From an uncultured Lachnospiraceae bacterium (GTDB lineage Bacteria > Bacillota > Clostridia > Lachnospirales > Lachnospiraceae): a DNA stretch of 40,146 bases. Made by a program: the position numbers and the translations under genes. Below the pieces are notes generated by a model. It searched no databases and had not been told where the DNA came from. It saw only the letters and a list, made by a program, of their open reading frames with translations. Location: the NCBI GenBank assembly GCA_902783375.1, contig CACZQN010000034.1:1-40146 (forward strand), given 5' to 3'. The first letter of the stretch is position 1. Each line of letters begins with the position of its first letter. Below are positions 7,901 through 17,025 of this stretch, piece after piece.

Positions 7901-10900
7901 TTATGTTTATGTGCCGACAGACAATCCTTCGGCCACGCCAACACACTATGGTTATGTTGATGGAGATTTCACTGCATTAACCTATAACTATAATACTGGA
8001 TTATGGTCAGGACCGGAATATATTTGGGATTATCGGTTAAGTAGTGATGGAAATTACGGAAAAGTAGGAGATCGTTTCTATGAATTAACTCCTGTGTATG
8101 AGACAGTTACGACGTATACTGCAAATTATCGATATGTCTCGAGTACAAATAATAGTGCCAATTACGGTCTGGATTCTGATGGGAGATATGTAGAATTAGA
8201 ACGGAGAGGCTGGATAATAACGAATTGGTACTATGAAGGTACAAATACACAGTATACTGGAACCAGATATATTCGCTACAATGATAGTACAGATGTAACA
8301 GATAATGTTAGTCTGAATATCGCTGAAAGTTATTACATTGATAGTAATGGGGGTAAGGTTCCTGTTACAGCGAATGTTAATGAAGTAATAACCGGTTATA
8401 CATATATAGATGATAATGGGATTGAGCAAGAGTATGAAGGGACAGACCGATATAACTATACATATGCTGCTACAGGAAATGTAATCCCGTGGACGAATAC
8501 AATGTATGTTTACACGAATAGTTACCCGATTACTATGACTGGCCTGTATATGCAACCGTTGTCTCAGTATGGATATGTATGGCCGCAGGATTATAGTTGG
8601 CTGTTAGCAAGTGGTTATCTTCAGCCTGTTCGCTATGAATTCTCAGGAAGCTTTACAGCTACATATAACCGTAATTATAGTAATCCCGAAATAATGCAGT
8701 TTTTCCTTCAGAGGGTTGACGGTTCTGAACCTGATTACAATGGGATACCAGATGCTTCCAGAAAGTACGCCACTAATACGGGGACAGAACCAGGAGTTTT
8801 TGAACATCAGTTTTCAGGATTTACACCATCAAAATATCGTGTGGGAACTAACAGTAACTGGATTATGATTACCAGTGATAATTATAATAATCAGTTCAGA
8901 GTCACTGATACAACGCAGATGTATTTCACCCGCAACAATTACACCCTGACTTTCTCCACGAACTACCCTGGTGATGCGCAGTTCACGTCGGGGGCTTTGG
9001 CGAGTGAGAACCATATCGAGCCGAATGTGCCTTATGAGGCTTCACTGACACCGTATGGAAATGCGGCGCCGACATTCACGGCACCGGACCACTACATTTT
9101 CGACGGGTGGTACGAGGACCAGTCCTGTACCGTGCCGTTTGATTTCAGTCAGATGATGCCGGCGGCAAATAAGGTGATCTATGCGAAGTGGTATCCGGTG
9201 TATTATCTGATCCAGATTGATCCGACTGGTGGTACCCTGGCAGGCACCACCAGTCAGAATGAGTCGACGTACTTCTGGCTGCAGTACGGCACGACGATCG
9301 GGCAGTATGCAACGTCAAGGGATTATCTCGAGACCACGGCCGAAGAAGCGGCCGGGCTCGGAGCTGAAACGTACTATTACCGCTATGTTTCGCCGACCAT
9401 CAATGCAAATGGTACGGTGCTTGAGCATTCGGCATGGTCGGGCAGCAACGTTGCAACGCTCTGGGGCAGTGATCTCGATTCCGAGAAGGATAACGAAGGT
9501 ATCCGCCCGTCCTTCTATCGTATGGCGGAGTATGTGAAGGTAAGCGACTACCACACATTAAACGATCCATTTTATCAGTACATGGTGGCAAATGGATCGC
9601 AGGAACTTGCGGATGCCTGGGATGCGAACTATGTGGATACTACAAAATTATACCGCGAGGTTTCCGAAGGCGATCCGACCTGGACGTTTGTCGGGTGGTA
9701 CAAAGACGGCATGCCGTATGATTTTACATCGGCAGTAACATCGGATGTGACGTTGAAGGCTGTCTGGAGACAGTCCGGTGATTACTTCATCTATTACGAC
9801 CCGCGTATGCAGATCGAAGGCGTGGTCGGTACCCTCACCGCTGACGCATATGATCCGACCAATCCAAGCCAGTCCAATGAAGGTTATATTGACAAGGCTG
9901 CTACACATGTGAAGACAGCGCCGACCGAGATCCACGGTATCAACCAGGAGACTAGCGGGAATACCTACATTTTTGAAGGCTGGCGTGTCGTCGGACCGAA
10001 CGGCAACCCGCTCGATGAAAACGGAAACATTATGTCCGAGGAGACATTCCTTGCAAATGCAGAACAGTATCTCTATCAGCCTGGTGATGAGTTCATCATC
10101 CGCAGCGAGCAGGCACATATCGAGAATGGACATAACATCATCGAACTTCGGGCATATTATCGGAAGGTGGAAGACTCTTCCCGTTACCCGGATGTGGTTC
10201 AGTTGATCCTGGATGCAAATACGGCATATTCCGGTTATCTTGATCCGGATGCAACCACATGGCCGGTCTGGGCTGATCCGGGGCATTCTGCCGTGGATAC
10301 GAAGAAGACCGCAAATATCGGCGGAGCAACACAGTTCTACCAGATTGCTTTTGGAGATGCGCAGGAGAACCAGGCGATTCATCTGACCAATTACCGTCCG
10401 TTCTTTACTAACAATGAAGGACATTTCCTGCTGGGCTTCGATCCGCAGCCGGATCCGGAACAGTGTGAAAATGGTGCATATATTCCGAAATATGCTGCAG
10501 ATGCGATAATCGGTATCGATGACCCGGCAGCGGTCAATATGCTCTATGCCATCTGGGAGCCGATGGTCTACGTTTCATTTGTCAACTATACAGGCGCGCC
10601 GGTGACCATCAGCTTGAACAGCCTGGCTGGCGAAACGTCGATTGAGGCAACAGTAATCAATAATGCCACGCAGACCTACGAGCGTACAGCGATCACCAAT
10701 ATGAATTCCGTAACGGTCGCCAGCGGGCAGACGATTCGGCTTGTCATACCGAAAGGCGCTGAGAAGGATCTGAATCTGAGCCTGGCAAATAACCATATCG
10801 GCTTCAAGATGAGTGCCAAAAAGCAGGTGGGAGACAATCCGGCTGCAGACCTCTTTGGTGGAGAACTTGAGACACCGGAACCATTGGAATATAGCCAGAG

Positions 10901-13900
10901 TTACACCGATACGCAGCAGCTGATCACAAGCTTTACAGGTATTGTCTACACACTGACAGAAGAACCACTTGATTATGCATACTTTGATGTCAATAGAGGG
11001 ACCTGGACGGATCAGTCCCACACTGCTGCGAACCAGGCGGCTGCAACTGCGGACCGACCATTCTGGCGGGTGACAGAGGCTGGTGCTTACCTGAATGATT
11101 ATCAGATCGCTGTTGAAAACTTCCGGAGACCGACAGATCCGACGCCACCTTCGGGGACGCAGTTCTTAGGGTGGACGACGGACGAATATGTCGCGCAGAT
11201 CCGGGATTTCAGCCTGACGATCGGTCAGATGACAGAACGGCGAGATGCTGCAGCACCGGGTTCAAGTGATTATCTGCTCTATGATCACCTGATCAACCTG
11301 ATCGAAGAGTATAAGGCTGCGTACGGGATCACCGAAGTGACGAACCTGCTGCAGGTCGTCGAGGCCTACAGCCTGTGGAACTTCAGCAACCCGCCTGCCG
11401 GTACGGTTTATTATGCCGTGTATGCAGAACTCGCAACAGTCAATTATCATCTGATGTATCAGCATGGGACAAATGGTTCCAATCATACATGGGGACTTTC
11501 TGTTTCAGGAAATACATCGACAGGACAGCTGGGAACTGTGTATACGAGAAGTACACCAACTGATGTAGATGAAAAGACTCATGTCGTCTGGACCCGTCAG
11601 GTTGTCAAGGGGCGTTCCATCATTAAGCCAGTGGCTCCGACGTATGGGGGATCGGAGAAGTACAGTTTCCTTTACTGGCTGAAGGATGACAGTACGCATA
11701 CGGCTGGCACGACCACACCGAGTGCTGTTACGCCATTCTCCTTTGTGGAGCCGATCACCGGTAATCTGGATCTTTATACCAGCTGGAACGGTGGATACAA
11801 CACAAAACTGAACGTGAAAAAGTTTGCGATGGGAGCTCAGAGCAATGAGAGTGACGCTTTCAATTTCCGGTATTTTATCAATACGTATATGTACACCTAC
11901 ACCGGAGGCGCGACGACCCGGACACTCTATCATTCGGATTCGACGGGAATATCGCTGGCAGCCGGTGAGAATCGTGACATCAATCTGTACTACTGGACGG
12001 ATGCAAACGGAAACCTGTATGCGCAGTCTGTCCAGATCTCCGAGACCGGTCTTGCATCGAGCGGCTATGAACTGACGATCACGGACAGTGAGGGACGCAG
12101 CAGTACAGCCCCGACAAGCACCAATACAACCGGATCGCTGATCTTTGCAGATAACAGCACCGGAGAGAATTTCTACCGGTTCTATCCGGTATCGAACCAT
12201 GCAGTGGAAGAGGGCTCGGATAACTACTATATGAAGGGTGTCAGCGAGAAAGAGCAGATGACGGTCTGGCACTTTACAAAGGAACCATATGACCTGTACT
12301 TCTGGAACAATAACTGGTATAAGGATCTGCAGTGTATGGATCCTGCACCTGCAGGGGAGATTCCGGATGATACACATGAAGTAACATTTACCAATGAAAA
12401 AGATGCCAGAATCCGTTTCATCAAGGTGGATGAGAACGGTTACGACCGTCTGAACGGGGCGCGGTTTACGCTGACAAAGTTGGATGCATCTGATGAGCCG
12501 ATGTCGGATAAGCTTTCGTTTGTTACCGGGTATGCCCGGACAAAAGATGAGACCTCAGGCAGAAACGGACGTTTTCTGCTCGTCATGGATGAGGCAACAT
12601 CGGCGGCTCAGAACAATCTGCAGATCCGGATGGATACCGATCGGAATGAGGTGGTCTTCAGGGAAGCCGGGACATACCGGCTGACAGAGACTGCCGCACC
12701 TTCCGGTTACTACCTGCCGTCGGAACTGAATGCCAGTGATTTAAATTATGTCGATATCACGGTCACGGCAAATGGAATCACACTTGCAGGAAATGCTTCC
12801 GTAGCCAGCGAGGTAGCGCTCAGTCAGCTGAACATCGGAGAATTTGACAACGATAACGAATATGCTGTTGTTATCCAGAACACACAGAAACAGGTGTCCT
12901 TCCAGATTCAGAAGGTGGACACCACCGGGACACCGCTGACCAATGGCGCAGCGTCCTTTACGGTGACTGGCGCGGCTTCAGCCTCCGGCAATTATGTGAA
13001 CCTCGGTACGGTGCAGACAGATCCGGATAACGAAGGAAAAACTGTTGTCCAGACTGTTCCTTATGGAACCTACACAGCAACTGAGACCGTCGCACCGACA
13101 GGATACAGACTGGCTGACGATACGGTGATCGAGGCGGGGGATACATTTACCGCAAGCGGACACAATGTCTATGGAGCAGTTACCGGAATCGGGACGCCGG
13201 ATGATCCGTATATTGTACGGATTCAGGATGAGCAGACCGGTTTTAATCTGACAATCCGTGAGATCGATGTTCATGCACCGACAAATCCAGCACCTACCTA
13301 CACCGTAACAGTCCAGGCTGCTACGACGACCGGAGAGACATCGCCGGCCGGAAAGACCTACAATGTGGTCGCAATCGATGCCGATAACAACAGTTCCAAC
13401 AGTGCAATCACATTTGACGCGGAAGGAAAGGCCACAATCTCGATCAGCCACGGGAAGTCCATTACGCTTCGTTCTCTTCCGGCAGGAGATTATATCGTGA
13501 CAGAAGCGACAGGCGGATACAGTACACACGTCAATGTTGTGCAGCCATCCTCCAGCCATACATTAGTGAATGCAAATGCTAACACAGCTACATTTGCATT
13601 GAGCACTGCAACCATAGCGACCTTCACGAACACCTATGGTGTCCCTGTAAAGATTGTCCTGACAGGCAGCTCGAACCCGGCGAAACCACTCGCAGGAGCG
13701 ACGTTCAGTCTCGCAGGAGGCGACATCAATGAGACGTCACTCACGAGCACATTGCGAACGGTGACGAGCAGCACCGGATCAGTGACGGAGGCATTGATCT
13801 ATGAGACAAGTGTCCTGCCGGCTGGAGAGTATACACTGACACAGACAGGGATGGTTGATGGTTACATTCCGCTCGAAGGACCGGTTACGATCGAGGTAAC

Positions 13901-14147
13901 AAGTTCTGAGTCAGGATTGAGGGTTTCAGCTATTCTCAGCGGATCTGGGAGGCCGTTCTCCGTGATCAAGGATACGAATACTGGTGTCTGGACGATCACG
14001 ATTATGAACCAGACCGGTTATGCATTGCCTTCTACAGGTGGGAAGGGTACGATGTCCTATTTTGTTTTTGCTGGTCTGTGCTTTGTACTGGCGGGAGTCC
14101 TGATGATTCTCCGGAGGAGAAATCGTACCGCTTCATGCATTTCGTAA
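4920..14147 (+). CDS. Giant LPSTG-anchored adhesin, probable pilus tip protein
   Basis: A 3075-residue surface protein. An N-terminal basic stretch and hydrophobic segment (about residues 20-45, ending AMILPAISLE) are typical of SpaA-related giant proteins of Firmicutes. A long body follows with many InlB-type beta-grasp repeats, recognised by endings such as FAGWYSGY, FDGWYED, FVGWYKDG and FEGWRVV (about residues 590-2300). Four Cna-B/SpaA-like domains lie near the C terminus (about 2495-2990), with ETAAPSGYYLP and ETVAPTGYRL as E-box-like ends. LPSTG starts at residue 3036, followed by a membrane segment and Arg-rich tail. GGAG lies 11 nt upstream of ATG 4920; ATG 4941 is an alternative. 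About residues 960-1337 are Tyr/Asn-rich and encoded by much lower GC DNA. It ends the pilus operon, so a tip role is inferred. Confidence 0.9.
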   Translation: MLIWQLIMRFIELNRRNKILRRFTATCAAITVFITTYAMILPAISLERMVADETPGFVLEETVQPEDLQAEDVPAEGEGIQIEEPIRTVASRTFTAAVTGAAISVTFADAADFDENLELCVEEVSADIEEERYASYLNGTASALAVELPTPEGDATITAAKFYQIHFERDHETVIPTGSAIVLVQAQDVPSMDEDEVSIATGAAIGVVTFEGMNASLHLSEDVRVSDAETQIEMHALTADVIGVFEAPQYAGGVLAYQGTDFTVEATYPAFSGVSGREALNVDEIDEANSRYQAYREKLDETFSGQKILGSRFFDITILGEDGSEIQPLRPVAVSIHLAEPLTEAVTENEDRKIDVVHFEENKPETVEEIELPVRMAAKKAMSAPAVAAMKDGTILTEREPSITAATLMEDVHVYDNGIGGGQAIRYTADHFSVYAIIDHEGGMLITPRVVFHYINYDFTEYANGVFAAGPYNFEDKSVTTDDYLWTQILKDGEVLDEVPTPPVYNNTYFNGWYMVNLESDTTSFDTNSRRYIGTVRYTVPNDPTREIFGQTISISQGAEDANGIPINWTMNGSSYRGYADAEGRVHVYLAPLYANFNYVNFYDFDGNLIARKMLVLDSNGFASMLVSDLEATSPVNVNNYFMGWSTVPYNPGNDQQTAANTLSLYEDGYKKTVYITLYRASEGADIAVYEGVYSDASALAGHEPSFTVNTDASGGNVNLYAEYEIAHWLRFIAGETGWGSMYVPADYLVGDAAATHLPTTTRAGYVFAGWYSGYQDTDGHIHYYEQVTDNQGVVLTGAEKHLVEKASGTGGVAITTYDQYGNPEEGTVNVSYTGSVDTSGKLSMTKDSYLYAMWTANTTAKYKVIIWQQRVTDDKDAQYLTPVEYNNWLDDHPDATAEEIAVMRAAVKKYDFYNSYLEEAEALSVITLPGNSSYLNYSFDGFHLAEDYNTATYGTASHEVNVVIDPQNTSVINVYYDRDRITFTFRDESTSKHYVYVPTDNPSATPTHYGYVDGDFTALTYNYNTGLWSGPEYIWDYRLSSDGNYGKVGDRFYELTPVYETVTTYTANYRYVSSTNNSANYGLDSDGRYVELERRGWIITNWYYEGTNTQYTGTRYIRYNDSTDVTDNVSLNIAESYYIDSNGGKVPVTANVNEVITGYTYIDDNGIEQEYEGTDRYNYTYAATGNVIPWTNTMYVYTNSYPITMTGLYMQPLSQYGYVWPQDYSWLLASGYLQPVRYEFSGSFTATYNRNYSNPEIMQFFLQRVDGSEPDYNGIPDASRKYATNTGTEPGVFEHQFSGFTPSKYRVGTNSNWIMITSDNYNNQFRVTDTTQMYFTRNNYTLTFSTNYPGDAQFTSGALASENHIEPNVPYEASLTPYGNAAPTFTAPDHYIFDGWYEDQSCTVPFDFSQMMPAANKVIYAKWYPVYYLIQIDPTGGTLAGTTSQNESTYFWLQYGTTIGQYATSRDYLETTAEEAAGLGAETYYYRYVSPTINANGTVLEHSAWSGSNVATLWGSDLDSEKDNEGIRPSFYRMAEYVKVSDYHTLNDPFYQYMVANGSQELADAWDANYVDTTKLYREVSEGDPTWTFVGWYKDGMPYDFTSAVTSDVTLKAVWRQSGDYFIYYDPRMQIEGVVGTLTADAYDPTNPSQSNEGYIDKAATHVKTAPTEIHGINQETSGNTYIFEGWRVVGPNGNPLDENGNIMSEETFLANAEQYLYQPGDEFIIRSEQAHIENGHNIIELRAYYRKVEDSSRYPDVVQLILDANTAYSGYLDPDATTWPVWADPGHSAVDTKKTANIGGATQFYQIAFGDAQENQAIHLTNYRPFFTNNEGHFLLGFDPQPDPEQCENGAYIPKYAADAIIGIDDPAAVNMLYAIWEPMVYVSFVNYTGAPVTISLNSLAGETSIEATVINNATQTYERTAITNMNSVTVASGQTIRLVIPKGAEKDLNLSLANNHIGFKMSAKKQVGDNPAADLFGGELETPEPLEYSQSYTDTQQLITSFTGIVYTLTEEPLDYAYFDVNRGTWTDQSHTAANQAAATADRPFWRVTEAGAYLNDYQIAVENFRRPTDPTPPSGTQFLGWTTDEYVAQIRDFSLTIGQMTERRDAAAPGSSDYLLYDHLINLIEEYKAAYGITEVTNLLQVVEAYSLWNFSNPPAGTVYYAVYAELATVNYHLMYQHGTNGSNHTWGLSVSGNTSTGQLGTVYTRSTPTDVDEKTHVVWTRQVVKGRSIIKPVAPTYGGSEKYSFLYWLKDDSTHTAGTTTPSAVTPFSFVEPITGNLDLYTSWNGGYNTKLNVKKFAMGAQSNESDAFNFRYFINTYMYTYTGGATTRTLYHSDSTGISLAAGENRDINLYYWTDANGNLYAQSVQISETGLASSGYELTITDSEGRSSTAPTSTNTTGSLIFADNSTGENFYRFYPVSNHAVEEGSDNYYMKGVSEKEQMTVWHFTKEPYDLYFWNNNWYKDLQCMDPAPAGEIPDDTHEVTFTNEKDARIRFIKVDENGYDRLNGARFTLTKLDASDEPMSDKLSFVTGYARTKDETSGRNGRFLLVMDEATSAAQNNLQIRMDTDRNEVVFREAGTYRLTETAAPSGYYLPSELNASDLNYVDITVTANGITLAGNASVASEVALSQLNIGEFDNDNEYAVVIQNTQKQVSFQIQKVDTTGTPLTNGAASFTVTGAASASGNYVNLGTVQTDPDNEGKTVVQTVPYGTYTATETVAPTGYRLADDTVIEAGDTFTASGHNVYGAVTGIGTPDDPYIVRIQDEQTGFNLTIREIDVHAPTNPAPTYTVTVQAATTTGETSPAGKTYNVVAIDADNNSSNSAITFDAEGKATISISHGKSITLRSLPAGDYIVTEATGGYSTHVNVVQPSSSHTLVNANANTATFALSTATIATFTNTYGVPVKIVLTGSSNPAKPLAGATFSLAGGDINETSLTSTLRTVTSSTGSVTEALIYETSVLPAGEYTLTQTGMVDGYIPLEGPVTIEVTSSESGLRVSAILSGSGRPFSVIKDTNTGVWTITIMNQTGYALPSTGGKGTMSYFVFAGLCFVLAGVLMILRRRNRTASCIS

Positions 14148-14162
14148 AATTGCGTTTTTACT

Positions 14163-14193
14163 GGAAGCTGCTCGTAAGGGCAGCTTCCTTTTT
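14163..14193 (+). terminator. Intrinsic terminator of the pilus operon
   Basis: GGAAGCTGC (14163-14171) and GCAGCTTCC (14180-14188) form a perfect 9-bp stem with an 8-nt loop, followed by five T residues. It lies 15 nt after the adhesin stop codon. Confidence 0.92.
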
Positions 14194-14217
14194 CTGCATT
14201 GTTGCTGTCCGAAGCTG

Positions 14218-14246
14218 TTGCATGAACATTGGTTTTCATCTATAAT
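14218..14246 (+). promoter_or_regulatory. Promoter of the serpin transcript
   Basis: TTGCAT (14218-14223) and TATAAT (14241-14246) are 17 nt apart, a good sigma-A match placed between the pilus terminator and the serpin gene. Transcription would start near 14253, leaving a leader of about 50 nt. Confidence 0.72.
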
Positions 14247-14301
14247 TTGAGTATAGAATAGGTATGATACATGAAAGCGAAGGAGAAGGAGGTGATTGGT
14301 T

Positions 14302-15606
14302 GTGTTGAAGAAAATCATGATGGCATTTCTGATCAGCTCAATCATACTGGCATCGCTCTCTGCGTGTGGCGGGAAGTCTGGTCAGGAGGAGAATCTGCAA
14401 TTGCAGACAAATATCGCAGAAGACGCTGAAGCGGGGAAAAATGTCTCCGCAGACAGACTTTCGGCTGAATTCACAGGAATGCTGTCTGATTTCTCCATTC
14501 GTTTCTTTCAGGAAGCGTTGAAAACGGCAGAGAATCCGGAGGACAATCTGATGGTTTCGCCCTATTCTCTGATCTCGGCGCTTGGCCTGATCGAGAATGG
14601 GACGGCAGGAAGTACTCTTGCGGAACTGGAGCAGGTCTTCGGCGGGATTTCCTGTGAGGAGATGAACCGCCAGATGCAGATCTATGCAAGCTACCTGACG
14701 ACGGGAAGTAAGAAGGATGCAAAGTTCTCTACGGCGAATTCCATCTGGGCAAGGAAAAGTGAACAGATAAAACTGGCCAGTGACTTCAGGAAAGTCTGCA
14801 ATGATTTTTATGATGCAAAGGTAGAAGTAACAGACTTTGACGATGCGGCAGTTTCGCGTGTGAACAAATGGGTGAAACAACAGACGGACGGAATGATCCC
14901 GAGTATTTTGGATAAGTTCTCGGAGGGCGATCAGATTCTGCTGCTGAATGCAATCGCATTTGACTGCAAATGGCAATCGCCATTTCGGAAAGAATCGATT
15001 CAGGAGAATGAAGACTTTGTGAATGGACAGGGAGGCATAGAGAAGGCGGTCATGCTCAATGGTGGAGCGCCTGGGTACATCATGCTGAACGGTGCTTATG
15101 GCTTCACACGGGTTTATGAAGGCGGGAAGTTTGCTTTTCTGGGACTTCTGCCGGAAGAGGGAGTCCGTCTGACGGATTATGTTGCAGGGCTCACGGGAGG
15201 AGATTTTGCTGCGGCACTGAGAGATGTCCGAACGGATGCGGATGTATCGATCCGGATTCCGGAATTCAAATTCGATTATTTTGGGGAGCTCAATGCAAAC
15301 CTGCATGCGGTGGGAATCTCAAAGATGCTGGATCCGAATGCAGCAGACCTCGGGAATATGGTTGAAACAGAGCTCTCCGATGGAAATCTCTATATCAGTA
15401 AGGTGGTGCAGAAGACGTTCATCGAGTTGAACAGGGAAGGAACCAAGGCGGCAGCGGTGACAGGTGGGATGGCAGTTACAAAATCAGAATCTGCCCCGAA
15501 ACCAAGGCTTGAGATCTATCTGGACAGGCCGTTCGTCTTTGCAATTCTTGATGTTGAACATGGAATTCCGATCTTTATCGGGGTTGTGAATACACTTGCG
15601 GAATAA
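14302..15606 (+). CDS. Serpin (serine protease inhibitor) lipoprotein
   Basis: A 434-residue serpin behind a lipoprotein signal peptide whose lipobox LSAC puts the lipidated Cys at residue 22. The fold signatures are clear: NSIWARK and FDCKWQSPF in the body, the hinge EGTKAAAVTGG, and the C-terminal serpin box DRPFVFAI. Counting from the hinge Gly (P15, residue 380) puts Lys394-Ser395 at P1-P1', so trypsin-like proteases are likely targets. The loop after this bond is about five residues longer than in alpha-1-antitrypsin, so the register is not certain. GTG 14302 is chosen because AGGAGG (14287-14292) lies 9 nt upstream; TTG 14296 is too close. It probably protects surface structures against host or bacterial proteases. 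Confidence 0.93.
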   Translation: MLKKIMMAFLISSIILASLSACGGKSGQEENLQLQTNIAEDAEAGKNVSADRLSAEFTGMLSDFSIRFFQEALKTAENPEDNLMVSPYSLISALGLIENGTAGSTLAELEQVFGGISCEEMNRQMQIYASYLTTGSKKDAKFSTANSIWARKSEQIKLASDFRKVCNDFYDAKVEVTDFDDAAVSRVNKWVKQQTDGMIPSILDKFSEGDQILLLNAIAFDCKWQSPFRKESIQENEDFVNGQGGIEKAVMLNGGAPGYIMLNGAYGFTRVYEGGKFAFLGLLPEEGVRLTDYVAGLTGGDFAAALRDVRTDADVSIRIPEFKFDYFGELNANLHAVGISKMLDPNAADLGNMVETELSDGNLYISKVVQKTFIELNREGTKAAAVTGGMAVTKSESAPKPRLEIYLDRPFVFAILDVEHGIPIFIGVVNTLAE

Positions 15607-15660
15607 GAGCGTTCGTGAATAACCGGTTGATCTACGATGGCGGAAAAGGACGGAAGGAAT

Positions 15661-16968
15661 ATGAAGAACATGATGACAACAAATGGACGAATGGATGATG
15701 TTGGACGAAGACAGGCCGGATGGCGCGCGTGGATTCTGCTGGTCTGTCTGATCGCAGGAATGATGTTCCTGCTGCAGGGGGAGACGGTTGATGCTGCCGG
15801 GACGGAACTGCAGACCTACTACATCACGCCGAAGACAGCGCCCTGCAATGATCTGTATCCGAAGATGTCTACCTATAATGCCTACACGAAGCACTACTAC
15901 CTGATCCGTTCCTACATGGAGAAGCTGGAAGAGGAGGGCGGCGGTACGCTGGTACTGCGAAAGGGAACCTATACGATCACGAATACCATCGGGATTCCCA
16001 GCAATGTCAAGCTGATCTGCAACGATGGCGTTGTGATCAAAAAGGGTCTGAAGACGGATACAGCGGCGATGCCGCCGTCGAATTCCATCTTCATGCTCTG
16101 CGCGCCGAGTAAGCTGGCGGAAACCGGTGTCTATTCCGGCTATCAGGGAGAGAAAAACATCGTTATCCGCGGTCGTGGTACGGTTGTCTTTGATATGCAG
16201 AACTACAAGGCGAAGGGCGGTGCGACGCCGGTGCTGATCGAAGGTGCGCATAATAAGAATGTCAAGATCAGCAACATCACCTTCCGGAATATGTACAACG
16301 GGCATTTCATCGAGCTGGATGCAAGCTACAAATACACGATTGATGGCTGCACGTTTGAAGAGATCAGCGGAACAGTGCTCCGCGAGGCCATCAATCTGGA
16401 CACGCCGGATGAGAGCACCGGCGGATTCTCGGCGCAGTGGTCTTCCATGGACTGCACGGCGAACCACACGGTCACGATCAAGAACTGTGTGTTCAGAAAT
16501 ATGTCCCGTGCGATCGGGACGCACAATTATTCCGAGGGACACTGGCACAAGAAGATCGTGATCGACAGCTGTACCTTTGAGGGAATCCGGCGGTATGCAA
16601 TTGATGCGATGTACTGGAGAGCCAGCGCGATCAGAAACTGCACCATCGTCGGCACGACGGAAGAGAGTGACGGCGTGAAGCCAGCAACTGACGCAGAGAA
16701 GCCGTACGGGATGGGAATCTTTGCAACCGGGATCTATGGACTGATGATCCAGAACAACCACATCGAGAATTTCTATGAGCCGGTTGTCATCAAGCCGCTG
16801 AACGAAGGAGCGGATTCCATCTACAATCCGGTTGACAACGCGCTCAGTGAGGCAAATATCACGGCGTTCGAGACCAATACCTGCAGGAACTGCGGGATCC
16901 CGGAAGTGCTCTGGAGAAGGGCAGAGACCGACAAGTGGTCGCACACGGTGATCTCGGTCGTGGAATAA
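15661..16968 (+). CDS. Exported right-handed parallel beta-helix protein
   Basis: A 435-residue protein with a hydrophobic export segment after a basic start (about residues 21-40, ending TVDAAG). The body has pectate-lyase-like beta-helix rungs: VKISNITFRNM, YTIDGCTFEEI, VTIKNCVFRNM, IVIDSCTFEGI and LMIQNNHIENF. Such folds bind or cleave polysaccharides, but no specific lyase or hydrolase triad can be assigned by eye. ATG 15661 is preferred over ATG 15637 because purine-rich aaaagga and ggaagga lie just upstream of it, while 15637 has no site; the next ATGs, 15670 and 15673, are also possible. It sits 54 nt after the serpin and 57 nt before the SGNH hydrolase, so the three are probably co-transcribed. 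Confidence 0.8.
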   Translation: MKNMMTTNGRMDDVGRRQAGWRAWILLVCLIAGMMFLLQGETVDAAGTELQTYYITPKTAPCNDLYPKMSTYNAYTKHYYLIRSYMEKLEEEGGGTLVLRKGTYTITNTIGIPSNVKLICNDGVVIKKGLKTDTAAMPPSNSIFMLCAPSKLAETGVYSGYQGEKNIVIRGRGTVVFDMQNYKAKGGATPVLIEGAHNKNVKISNITFRNMYNGHFIELDASYKYTIDGCTFEEISGTVLREAINLDTPDESTGGFSAQWSSMDCTANHTVTIKNCVFRNMSRAIGTHNYSEGHWHKKIVIDSCTFEGIRRYAIDAMYWRASAIRNCTIVGTTEESDGVKPATDAEKPYGMGIFATGIYGLMIQNNHIENFYEPVVIKPLNEGADSIYNPVDNALSEANITAFETNTCRNCGIPEVLWRRAETDKWSHTVISVVE

Positions 16969-17025
16969 AAGCCTGGATGGGAGCTGCGTTTGTGAATCCT
17001 GATTTCTTTGCGAAGGAGAACCGTT

